Below are positions 41,730-50,374 of a stretch of 64,000 bases of DNA, piece after piece (positions within the stretch are counted from its first letter, which is position 1; each line of letters opens with the position of its first letter). The position numbers and the translations under genes are program-made. Origin of the DNA: DASRHT01 sp035293765 (GTDB lineage: Bacteria > Chloroflexota > Ktedonobacteria > Ktedonobacterales > Ktedonobacteraceae); NCBI GenBank assembly GCA_035293765.1, contig DATGMF010000071.1, positions 1-64,000 on the forward strand. Reading direction: 5' to 3'. The notes below the pieces were generated by a model, which was given only the letters and a program-made list of their open reading frames with translations, was not told the DNA's origin and made no database searches.

Positions 41730-41788
41730 GTAGGGGCAGGGCTGGCCCCTGCCCTGCGAGCGAGCAAGGCGATAAATCGGGTCCCTAC
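41730..41788. repeat. Composite intergenic repeat supplying the stop codon of the lipoprotein gene
   Basis: GTAGGGGCAGGGCTGGCCCC and following (41730-41756) is the 27-bp type found in frame at 17056 with one difference; GCGATAAATCGGGTCCCTAC (41769-41788) is the 20-nt type found in frame at 36011. The TAG stop of the lipoprotein gene (41785-41787) lies inside the second unit. The rest of the 263-bp gap to the next gene holds a small CCTCTG/CAGAGG hairpin and no ORF that I support. Confidence 0.85.
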
Positions 41789-42738
41789 GCTTTATTGATG
41801 ACGATATCGCCTGTAAAGGCCATCAATTTGAGCAGTCCAGGTGTAATGACGCCCCTGGAGGGGTTCAGCGGCCCCTTGATAGTTGCTCCAACTACCCCCT
41901 GGTTCACACTTGTAGGGGAAAAAGTGTCCTCTATGTTGCCCGTTGGAGCACTTGCATCAACGGAGACATTGGTGGTTGCGGGCAGAGTCACTGAAATGTC
42001 GCCGGCATCTGACTGGAGCACATCCTGTATAGGGCTGCCGGATAGCGAGCCGGTGAATACGATATTGCCTGCTTGTGCATGGAGCATTGAGCTAGCAGCA
42101 AGTGACATATTCTCAGCTTGTACATTGCCAGCGGTACTTAAAAGCGTCAATTTTCCTGCAAAGCCGCTCAGCGTAATATTATTGCCAGCCTCGACCCTGA
42201 CAGAGACAGCCGCGGCAGCAGCTACCATCGAGGACGGGAACACGATAGTGAGGTGAATGCCATCCCTTTGCTCCCCCTTCAAAAGGTTCCCATCATCAGG
42301 AGTGTTAGCGCTCACCACCAGGGTACTCCCGTCGCCTTGTTTCGGGAGCCAGTCGCACGATGACTTTGTGATGTTCTGCGTACTTACCGTCATAGCCTGG
42401 AACTTTGGCGATGCGTCAGCGGCATGCTGCACATAGACAGTTTTTCTGACTTCCATTGTGACATCTTTGGCCTGACTACTAGCACTCAAGGTAACATTGC
42501 CCGTCTTGTCACAGATGTAGACCTGCTTGATAGCAGTCAGAGGAATGGTCGTCATTTCTATTTTAGAGGCTGGAGTTCCTCCAGAAGGGAGGGATACATC
42601 ACAGCCTGCTAATAGCCAAGCACACAGCACAAGCGCAATACCTACAAAACCGCTCTGTATACAATAACCAGGCATGACTGCCATGCTCTTTTTATGATTA
42701 TGTGCATCCAGATCTCGGAATGCTTTTTCAGTAAACAT
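41785..42738 (-). CDS. Lipoprotein with DUF4097-like beta-helix domain
   Basis: 317 aa. A hydrophobic segment ends in the lipobox L-L-A-G-C, with Cys at about 46, so the mature protein should be a membrane-anchored lipoprotein outside the cell. The long N-terminal extension is unusual; ATG 42684 would give a shorter, more normal signal peptide, but AGGCAGGA supports 42738. The C-terminal part has short parallel repeats (GNNITLSGFAGKLTLLSTAGNVQAEN, split by blades, then GDISVTLPATTNVSVDASAPTGNI) typical of DUF4097 adhesin-like proteins. It sits between two NRPS genes in the operon, which suggests a role at the surface for the product (binding or self-protection); that is inference. Confidence 0.72.
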   Translation of the reverse strand: MFTEKAFRDLDAHNHKKSMAVMPGYCIQSGFVGIALVLCAWLLAGCDVSLPSGGTPASKIEMTTIPLTAIKQVYICDKTGNVTLSASSQAKDVTMEVRKTVYVQHAADASPKFQAMTVSTQNITKSSCDWLPKQGDGSTLVVSANTPDDGNLLKGEQRDGIHLTIVFPSSMVAAAAAVSVRVEAGNNITLSGFAGKLTLLSTAGNVQAENMSLAASSMLHAQAGNIVFTGSLSGSPIQDVLQSDAGDISVTLPATTNVSVDASAPTGNIEDTFSPTSVNQGVVGATIKGPLNPSRGVITPGLLKLMAFTGDIVINKA

Positions 42739-42781
42739 CCAGTAATATCCTGCCTTTCAAAAGGTAATGTAACGGACGATG

Positions 42782-45700
42782 CTACTCCTGAGGGTCCATC
42801 GCTGGCACTTGCTGCTGCTCAACCTCTAATTGAGAAGCCAGAGACGCAATGGTTGGCCCTTCGAACAAACGGCGCAGAGGGATATCAATGTTCAGTTGCT
42901 CGCGCAGGCGGGCAAGCATGAGTGCAGCTAACAGCGAATGACCGCCCAGGTGGAAGAAGTTGTCCATGACGCCGATCTGTTCACGCCCGAGGATCTCTTG
43001 CCACATACCGGCAAGCGCCTCCTCCAGAGCATTTCTGGGAGCGACAAAAGCCTCCTGAACTCCGCTTGTCGTCTCAGGTTCCGGTAAGCTATGGCGGTCT
43101 ACCTTGCCATTGGCTGTCAAGGGTAAAGACTCCAGGAACATAAAGTGTGATGGACACATATACTCGGGCAATTTTTGGAGGAGATATGTGCGCAGGTCAT
43201 CCTCTGAGACGGCCTGATCGAGCTTGACGACATAGGCCACGAGGAAGTCATTGCCGCCCCTACTCGTAGAGCTTGTAGAGACGGAGACAGCCGACTCTTT
43301 GACTGCCGGATGCTGCTCCAGAACGGCCTCGATCTCGCCCAGTTCGATCCGGTAGCCACGCAGTTTGATCTGATGATCCACGCGCCCAATAAATCCAATC
43401 TGGCCGTCTGGCAGATAGTACCCCAGGTCCCCCGTTTTATAGAGGCGCTCGCCAGGAACAAATGGGCTGGGAATAAAAGCCAGTGCCGTTCGCTCAGGCT
43501 CTTTGAGGTAGCCACGGCCAACGCAGACGCCTCCGAGGTAGATAGACCCGGGCACGCCAATCGGGACAACTGCAAGCTGCTCGTCTAACACATAGACCTG
43601 CGTATTGGGAACGGGTCGTCCGATTGGCACACTCTGCCACTGCCTACGACTGGTTGAGTCGATGACAGCATGTAGAGTATCATCAGAGCTTTCGGTGGTC
43701 CCGTAGACGTTGAGCAGAGGGATATGCGGGAAAAGACGGAGCCAGTGATTGACCAGGCGCAGCGAACAGGCCTCACCGGTAGGAACGATCCAGCGCAGGC
43801 TGATCTTAGGGTTGCGCTGTTGCCCTCGCTCCTGAATATAATCGAGGAACGCTTGCATATAGGTAGGCACAAGTTCCAGGATAGTAATACCGCCCTCAAC
43901 GACCTCGCTGAGCAAAGATGCCGGATTTAAGGCAACTTCATCTGGCACAATATGGGTCTGTCCCCCCACCAGCAGCGCGGCCAGGAACTGCCAGACAGAG
44001 ATGTCGAAGCACTGTGAGGCATTTTGAGCCAGAATATCGTTGGCCTGTATTTGCAACGCGTCAATTTTTGCCATCAGGTGATTGAGCATCCCTTTCTGGC
44101 AGATCATCGCGCCCTTAGGGACACCGGTCGAGCCAGAAGTGTAGATGACATACGCGAGATTTTCAGGCGTATTGCTTACCGGCAGAGGCTGATCGCTATA
44201 CGCTGCAATTGCCTGCCATGCATCATCAAGGGTAAAGACTCTCAGTTCTTTTGCTGCAAGGTGCCCGCACAGATGCGGCAGTGTGATGATCAGCCGTGCT
44301 TGCGACTCGTGCAACATGAAGCGAACGCGCTGCGGTGGATGATGCAGGTCTAACGGCAGATAGGCCCCGCCAGCCTTGAAGATGGCCAAAATGCTCACCA
44401 GCATTTCTAGAGAACGCTCCATGTAGATGCCAACCAGCACCTCTGGCCCAACGCCCATTGCTCGTAACGCGCGTGCCAGACGGTTTGAGAGCGCATCCAG
44501 TTCTTGATAGGATAACGTTCTGCCACAGCATGTTGCTGCCGGCGCCTGAGGTGTACGCTGCACCTGAGCAGAGAATAGCTCCTGATAGACATTCTGCAAG
44601 GGATAATCCAGCGCAGTATTATTCCATTCGCTCACCATTTGCCGGTATTCAGCCTCACTCAGCATCGCTATGGCCGAGAGCTGCTGCGATGGATCGGCAA
44701 CGACATTCTCCATCAGCGTTTGCCAATGCGTTAACAAACGCAGGATAGTAGAGTGCTCAAAGATGTCTGTGTTATAGCGAACCAGGCAGTCCACCCCCTG
44801 GTCCGTCTCTGTGGCCGAGATATACAGGTCGTGGATCGTTGCATCATTTTCGCCTTCAAAAGGCTCAAACGTTACTGCTTCATTCTCAATACTTCCCTGA
44901 AAAATGCTTTGCAAAACTAGCATTACCTGGAAGAAGGGGAAATGGCTCAAATGGCGATCTGGTCGCAGCTCCTCCACCACCTTTTCAAAGGCGACATCCT
45001 GATTCGCATACGCGTCAAACACCGTTTGCCTGATCTGCCGAAGGAGATCCAGGAACGACTGATCCATCGCAAGATCGCCACGCAATACCAGGGTATTGAT
45101 GAAGCAACCGATGAGCCGCTCAACCTCCTTACGCGTGCGATTGGCCACGAGCGTGCCAACGGCGACATCGCGTTGCCCCGAGTAGCGCGCAAGCAGCAGC
45201 ATCAAGGTCGAGACGATGACCATAAAGAAGGTAGAGCCAGTCTGATAGGCGAGCGCTTTCAAACCTTGTCTGAGATTTTCGGGCAGGGTAAAGTGAATTC
45301 TCTCTCCTTGATAGTTTGGCACCGGCGGGCGCTGTCGATCTGCCGGCAATTCCAGAGGCTTGAGATCTTTCAGTTGGTGCCGCCAGTACGATAACTGCGC
45401 CTCCAGCCTTTCCCCCTGTAACCAGTCGCGGTGCCAGAGCACATAGTCCGTATAGCGTATGGGCAAAGGCGGGGGTATCAAAGTCGCATCGTCTTGATAC
45501 GTGTAGAACTGGTAAAAAGCATTTATTTCTTGGAGCAAAACGTTCAGAGACGAGCCATCACAGATAATATGGTGGAAGGTTATCTGTAACCGATATTCAT
45601 TGTCAGGCAGGCACATAATCATCGCTCGTAACAGCGGGCCTCGGCTCAAATCAAACAACCGGGCTGTCTCTTCATGAGAAAAGCGATAGATTTCTTCCTG

Positions 45701-48085
45701 AGGTCTGCTCAGACTGGTCAGGTCTTTGACCTGCAGCGGAATCCAGGACGGCGGTTGAACGCGCTGAATCGGAAAGCCATCCTCTACATCAAACACCATA
45801 CGCAGGGTTTCGTGACGCTCAACAATCTTATTGATACTCCACTCCAGCGCGGGCAGCGAGAGCTTTCCATTAATATGGACAATAAAAGGCATGTTGTAGA
45901 ACGTCGATTCGGGCTCGAACTGGGTCAAAAACCAGATTTGCTCCTGCGAAAATGAGAGGGGATAGTATGCACGCGGCTCCTGTGGCTGAATAAGCGCAGT
46001 GTCGGCGCTCTGGTCCTGCTCGGTAATCTGCTCCAGAATGAACTGTGCCAGTTCGCCAATCTGAGGATCTTGCAAAAGCGTCACTACAGGAATGTCCACG
46101 CCCAGATCACTCTCTAGCTGACTTTTTAGCGCCGACGCTTTTAACGAATCCAATCCCCAGTTGCTTAAACGGCATTCCAGATCAAAAGAAGAACGTACGT
46201 CCACCTTCAAAATGCGGCTAAATTGGGCCGCAATATACGAAACCAGCAGCGAAATTTGCTCCTGGGCATCAACAACAAGCATGTTGTCCCGCGTGATATA
46301 GCCTTCGTAGAAGTCCTGCGTCTCACTATCTTCCACAGCCACGCTTACATCTAAAAAGCTCAGCTCTTCTGTAAGGAACTGCTGACGACAGGCCCGGCGC
46401 TGAATTTTTCCGCTACTCGTCTTGGGGATAGTATTATGCTTGATTAAGGCAATGGCGTAGGTATGCAATTCATGCTGTCGTAGCACGCTGGCCCGTATAG
46501 ATTGGAAGATCCTCTGCATATCGACGTCATCACTATATGCGCGATCTACTTCCTGGACGATGACCAATTGCTCTTGCCCATCAATATCAATAGAGAAAGC
46601 CGCCCCTCCCGAACGCCGTAGCGCCGGATGGGATTCTTCGACGGTCAATTCTATATCTTGTGGATAGTGATTACGCCCACGAATAATGATCAGGTCTTTG
46701 ATACGACCGGCAATAAAAACCTGTTCTTCACAGATAAAGCCCAGATCGCCCGTGCGCAGAAATGGACCTGAACCATCAGCGAGATACGCCTGGAATGTCT
46801 CTGCATTTTCCTCCGACCGCATCCAGTACCCTTGAGTCACAGCAGTGCCCGAGAGCCAGATTTCACCAACCTGATCTCCGGCACACCTTGTACAGGTTTC
46901 GGGATCGACAATCACCAGTTGCTGACCCGCAAGAGCACGCCCGCAGCCAACAACAGCCTGACCCTTCTCATCATCGGCTGAAACCTGAACAACCTTTCCC
47001 TGTTTCAATAGATCGCTGTCGATATACCGCATCAACGGAGCTTCTCCAACAGAGCTAAGAGATACTGCCAATGTGGCTTCCGCCAGACCATAGGCTGGTG
47101 CGAACGTCTCCCACTGGAAACCATAGGGGACGAACTTTTCCCAGAACTGCACAAGAGTCTGATAGCGTACAGCCTCGGCCCCTGACACGGCAAGCTTGCA
47201 GCAACTGAGATCCACGCCCTTCATTTGCTCAGGGGTGACGCGTTGTACGCAGAGGTCATAGGCAAAGTTGGGAGCGCATGTCATATATGCGCGATAGGTA
47301 GAAACTGCCTGGAGCCAGCGAGCAGGCTTCTGCAAAAACGCCTGAGGGGCAACCAGGACGCAGCGAACACCTGCATAGAGAGCCATAATCATGTTACCGA
47401 TCATGCCCATATCATGAAAGAGTGGCAACCAGCAGACAATGGTCATTCCTGACGATAGCCCCACCCCCCCATTTTGCTGCCAGTTATTATACATGAGATT
47501 ACGATGGCTGACGATGACCCCTTTTGGTATAGAGGTCGAGCCTGAGGTATATTGTAGAAAGGCGGTGCTCTCGCCATTGATGGCCGGCATTCGCCAACCC
47601 TCTTCTCCATCCAGGCCTTCATCCGTCGTCAACCAGGACACCGACTCCAGCTCAGCAATGAGTTCCTGCGAACGCTGGAGCTTTGACCACGAGGCTTTAG
47701 TTGTCAGCACAATCTTCGCCTGAGCGTCAGCAATAATTGCCTGAATACGCGCAAGATGTTTATTTTGGGAAGGCGGATACGCGGGCACAGCAGCGACGCC
47801 AGCATACAGACACCCGTAAAAGGCAAACACGTAATCTAGCCCGGAAGGATAGAGGAGCAGCGCCCTATCTCCTGGAGCAACCGTCCGCTGCAATACAGCA
47901 GCTATGGCGCGTGCCTTACGGTCTAATTCCTCGTAGGTGACATTCAGCTCTTCCTTCTCACCATCGACGAGGAAGGTATAGGCGTACTGGTTGGGCTGTT
48001 GACGCGCACGATGGCGCAACAAATCGACATAGGTTGGAAACTCAGATGTGTCAGCAAATGATTCTACTTCAGGCAGCATATCCAT
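42782..48085 (-). CDS. Lipopeptide loading subunit: FAAL-ACP-C-A-PCP
   Basis: 1,767 aa. Residues 15-568 are a fatty acyl-AMP ligase: QYTSGSTSIPKGVIVSH at about 185, LPLFHDMGMIGN and YGLAEATLAVS are typical of the FAAL branch, which adenylates a fatty acid and hands it to an ACP. ACP near 645 (W-G-L-D-S-L). C 705-1145 with HHIICDG joins the acyl chain to the first amino acid. A 1162-1668 (TSGSTGVPKG) has specificity residues DIWEVTVDDK, almost the same as the first A domain of the PKS-NRPS, with acidic residues lining the pocket. PCP near 1717 (GGHSLLAAL). This sets an N-acylated first residue. No C domain exists downstream to accept it in the A-first NRPS. ATG 48085; AGAGGAG is 13 nt upstream, rather far. 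Confidence 0.93.
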   Translation of the reverse strand: MDMLPEVESFADTSEFPTYVDLLRHRARQQPNQYAYTFLVDGEKEELNVTYEELDRKARAIAAVLQRTVAPGDRALLLYPSGLDYVFAFYGCLYAGVAAVPAYPPSQNKHLARIQAIIADAQAKIVLTTKASWSKLQRSQELIAELESVSWLTTDEGLDGEEGWRMPAINGESTAFLQYTSGSTSIPKGVIVSHRNLMYNNWQQNGGVGLSSGMTIVCWLPLFHDMGMIGNMIMALYAGVRCVLVAPQAFLQKPARWLQAVSTYRAYMTCAPNFAYDLCVQRVTPEQMKGVDLSCCKLAVSGAEAVRYQTLVQFWEKFVPYGFQWETFAPAYGLAEATLAVSLSSVGEAPLMRYIDSDLLKQGKVVQVSADDEKGQAVVGCGRALAGQQLVIVDPETCTRCAGDQVGEIWLSGTAVTQGYWMRSEENAETFQAYLADGSGPFLRTGDLGFICEEQVFIAGRIKDLIIIRGRNHYPQDIELTVEESHPALRRSGGAAFSIDIDGQEQLVIVQEVDRAYSDDVDMQRIFQSIRASVLRQHELHTYAIALIKHNTIPKTSSGKIQRRACRQQFLTEELSFLDVSVAVEDSETQDFYEGYITRDNMLVVDAQEQISLLVSYIAAQFSRILKVDVRSSFDLECRLSNWGLDSLKASALKSQLESDLGVDIPVVTLLQDPQIGELAQFILEQITEQDQSADTALIQPQEPRAYYPLSFSQEQIWFLTQFEPESTFYNMPFIVHINGKLSLPALEWSINKIVERHETLRMVFDVEDGFPIQRVQPPSWIPLQVKDLTSLSRPQEEIYRFSHEETARLFDLSRGPLLRAMIMCLPDNEYRLQITFHHIICDGSSLNVLLQEINAFYQFYTYQDDATLIPPPLPIRYTDYVLWHRDWLQGERLEAQLSYWRHQLKDLKPLELPADRQRPPVPNYQGERIHFTLPENLRQGLKALAYQTGSTFFMVIVSTLMLLLARYSGQRDVAVGTLVANRTRKEVERLIGCFINTLVLRGDLAMDQSFLDLLRQIRQTVFDAYANQDVAFEKVVEELRPDRHLSHFPFFQVMLVLQSIFQGSIENEAVTFEPFEGENDATIHDLYISATETDQGVDCLVRYNTDIFEHSTILRLLTHWQTLMENVVADPSQQLSAIAMLSEAEYRQMVSEWNNTALDYPLQNVYQELFSAQVQRTPQAPAATCCGRTLSYQELDALSNRLARALRAMGVGPEVLVGIYMERSLEMLVSILAIFKAGGAYLPLDLHHPPQRVRFMLHESQARLIITLPHLCGHLAAKELRVFTLDDAWQAIAAYSDQPLPVSNTPENLAYVIYTSGSTGVPKGAMICQKGMLNHLMAKIDALQIQANDILAQNASQCFDISVWQFLAALLVGGQTHIVPDEVALNPASLLSEVVEGGITILELVPTYMQAFLDYIQERGQQRNPKISLRWIVPTGEACSLRLVNHWLRLFPHIPLLNVYGTTESSDDTLHAVIDSTSRRQWQSVPIGRPVPNTQVYVLDEQLAVVPIGVPGSIYLGGVCVGRGYLKEPERTALAFIPSPFVPGERLYKTGDLGYYLPDGQIGFIGRVDHQIKLRGYRIELGEIEAVLEQHPAVKESAVSVSTSSTSRGGNDFLVAYVVKLDQAVSEDDLRTYLLQKLPEYMCPSHFMFLESLPLTANGKVDRHSLPEPETTSGVQEAFVAPRNALEEALAGMWQEILGREQIGVMDNFFHLGGHSLLAALMLARLREQLNIDIPLRRLFEGPTIASLASQLEVEQQQVPAMDPQE

Positions 48086-48217
48086 CTCTATTTATACGCT
48101 CCTCTTTTATTTACTAGCTCTACCGTATACAAAATGCTGCACCCGCTCCCAGGCGACGCAGGGGCAAGGGGGACGAGTAACGTGGTGAGGGAGCTTTGTG
48201 TTTGCCCTCTATGCTTG

Positions 48218-49459
48218 CTAGGAAAAAGCCTGAATGCCAGTGATCTCTCTACCAATGATCAGCGATTGTATATGATCTGTGCCTTCGCCTGTGAAAATAG
48301 TTTCAAGATCAGCCTGATGTTTGATCACATGATATTCCAGCAGGATGCCATTGGCACCTAAAAGGTCACGCGCATCAGCAGCGACCTGACGGGCTTTGGA
48401 AGCTGCCTGCATCTTCGCCAGCGCTGCTGTTCCTAAGGTCAGCTTCTTTGCTGCTAAGAGCTGGCTGGCACGCAGGCAAAGCAACTGCAAACAGGTAATT
48501 TCAGCAAGCATACGCGCCAACTTCTGCTGCACTAGCTGGAAATGAGCGATTGGTTTGCCAAACTGGACCCTTTTCCTGGTATAGGTAAGGGCATGCTCGT
48601 AACAGGCAATGGCATGGCCTAATGCCGTCCAGGCAACCTCACAGCGACCCCCTAATGCTACAGAGGTAAAGTCGTTGAAACTACTCACATTGGGGAGACG
48701 ATGAGAGATCGGGACACGTACATTCTCCAGGGTGATATGCGTTTGCCAGGAAGCACGTTGTGAACCTTTTCCAGTAATGACCTGGGCGGTAAAGCCTGGG
48801 GTCCCCTTCTCGACGAGAAAGGCTCCCACCTGGCCTGTTTTGTGGCGCGCCCAGACAACGACCACATCGGCAAATGAGGCATTGCCGATCCATTTTTTCG
48901 CGCCATTAATCACCCAGGAGTCACCATCACGAGAGACGCTTGTTTCAAACGAGAACGCATCGGACCCGTGCTCCGGTTCCGTCAGGGCAAAAGCGCCAAT
49001 TTTCTCCAATCTGGCCATCGCAGGCAACCATCGCTCTTTCTGCTCCGGCGAACCAAAGTGGGCAATTGCCGCCATAGCCAGGCCCGAATGTACGCCGATG
49101 GTGGTATTGAGGCTGCCGTCCCCGCGGGTCAATTCCGCTATAGCCAGACCCACTGCCACAGGACTCAAGCCAGGACAGCCATAGCTTTTAATTGTTCCTC
49201 CTACGATATTAAGGGGAGCCAGCTTTTTCAGCAGCTCAAATGGCACCTCGGCGCGCTCCCAATACTCTGCCGCTCTGGGTATCACCTCCTGGTCACAAAA
49301 GCGCCGTACGCGCTCTCGTACGCTTTTCTCTTCTTCGGTAAGAAGATCTTCAATTGAATAATAATCTACATATCCCGGGGTATCACTCAACCCAGTATCC
49401 TGCTTCTGTCCGTTCATAAACGTCGCACGCGAAGATTTACCCTGGAAAAAGTCCGTCAT
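48218..49459 (-). CDS. Acyl-CoA dehydrogenase (glutaryl-CoA-dehydrogenase-like)
   Basis: 413 aa FAD enzyme. Visible motifs: IGAFALTEPEHGSDA (flavin/substrate loop), WVINGAKKWIGNASFADVVVV, and the C-terminal T-G-E-G-T-D-H-I-Q with a Glu at the position of the GCDH catalytic base, followed by IIGREITGIQAF. Overall length and the ITGIQAF end point to the glutaryl-CoA-dehydrogenase group. It could desaturate the fatty acyl starter or another CoA- or carrier-bound intermediate of the cluster. Its position between the type II TE and the loading subunit supports a pathway role, but the substrate is unknown. Start ATG 49459 with GAGGTGA. Confidence 0.87.
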   Translation of the reverse strand: MTDFFQGKSSRATFMNGQKQDTGLSDTPGYVDYYSIEDLLTEEEKSVRERVRRFCDQEVIPRAAEYWERAEVPFELLKKLAPLNIVGGTIKSYGCPGLSPVAVGLAIAELTRGDGSLNTTIGVHSGLAMAAIAHFGSPEQKERWLPAMARLEKIGAFALTEPEHGSDAFSFETSVSRDGDSWVINGAKKWIGNASFADVVVVWARHKTGQVGAFLVEKGTPGFTAQVITGKGSQRASWQTHITLENVRVPISHRLPNVSSFNDFTSVALGGRCEVAWTALGHAIACYEHALTYTRKRVQFGKPIAHFQLVQQKLARMLAEITCLQLLCLRASQLLAAKKLTLGTAALAKMQAASKARQVAADARDLLGANGILLEYHVIKHQADLETIFTGEGTDHIQSLIIGREITGIQAFS

Positions 49460-49539
49460 GTTTCACCTCATGGAAATTGATGAGCAACAAACACCGTTAA
49501 GAAGCTGGGTAGGAATAGGACAGTGCAACGATGATAACG

Positions 49540-50322
49540 CTAAAGCGTATCGACGAAGCGCATGAGCACATCTGCAATGACCTGCACCAGCTGGTTTTGG
49601 GCGCTCTGCAAGAAAAAATGATCACCAGGAAACATCTGCAAAACGAAGGCGGCCTTTGTCTGCTCCCTCCATGCCAGCAATTCCTGCCGCGTGACGCGGT
49701 CGTCGGCCACGCCGCCGAACACTGAGATCGAGCAGTCGAGCGGCCTTTCAGGCGAGTAGCTATGTTGCTCGCAAAGCGCGAAATCAGCTCTGAGCAAGGG
49801 AATAATATGCTGCAAGAACTCTTCGTTAGCCAGCACTTCCGCCGGTATGCTGCTAAGACGACGTAATGACTGGATGAATGCATCTCGTTCCAAGTCATGA
49901 AGCCTGGGCAGGCGATACGGCAACTGCGGCGCGCGATGTGCGGAAACAAAGAGATGCAGAGGCATCGGCAAGTTTTCCCGCCGCAACTGACGGGCCAGCT
50001 CAAAACTGAGCAGCGCCCCCATACTATGCCCAAACAGAATAAACGGCATACCCAGATAAGGAGTTAGCACCTGGGCGAGCGTCTGCACAACCTCTGCTGC
50101 CTCGGAGAATGGAGCCTCGCTGATACGAGCCTCTCTTCCTGGCAGTTGTATCGCACAAACTTCAACTCCTGGCGGCATCATTTGCTGCCACTGGCGAAAT
50201 AGCGAGGCGCTACCACCAGCATAGTGCAGACAAAAAAGCCGCAAACAACTGCCTTTTTGGGCTTTCCAATAAGGAAGCCAGAGTTTCTGGCTTCCCTGCC
50301 GATCTAATGTGTTGATAACCAT
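49540..50322 (-). CDS. Type II thioesterase
   Basis: 260 aa alpha/beta hydrolase of the external editing type. LRLFCLHYAGGSASLFRQW opens the fold, the nucleophile lies in FGHSMGAL, the acid is probably in FGGVADDRV, and the histidine in FPGDHFFL. It clears mis-primed acyl or aminoacyl groups from PCP/ACP domains. It lies in the operon between the MFS exporter and the acyl-CoA dehydrogenase, next to five synthetase subunits or supply enzymes, so its substrate carriers are almost certainly those megasynthases. Confidence 0.9.
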   Translation of the reverse strand: MVINTLDRQGSQKLWLPYWKAQKGSCLRLFCLHYAGGSASLFRQWQQMMPPGVEVCAIQLPGREARISEAPFSEAAEVVQTLAQVLTPYLGMPFILFGHSMGALLSFELARQLRRENLPMPLHLFVSAHRAPQLPYRLPRLHDLERDAFIQSLRRLSSIPAEVLANEEFLQHIIPLLRADFALCEQHSYSPERPLDCSISVFGGVADDRVTRQELLAWREQTKAAFVLQMFPGDHFFLQSAQNQLVQVIADVLMRFVDTL

Positions 50323-50374
50323 AGTGTTTCGTCTCTCTTATTGAATGAATCGACTATCGACCGGTCACCGCTAT

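Noticed and set aside
15898..41788. The many short repeats as a CRISPR array
   Set aside because: The copies are kilobases apart, not regularly spaced, palindromic, and mostly inside coding frames; no cas gene is present.
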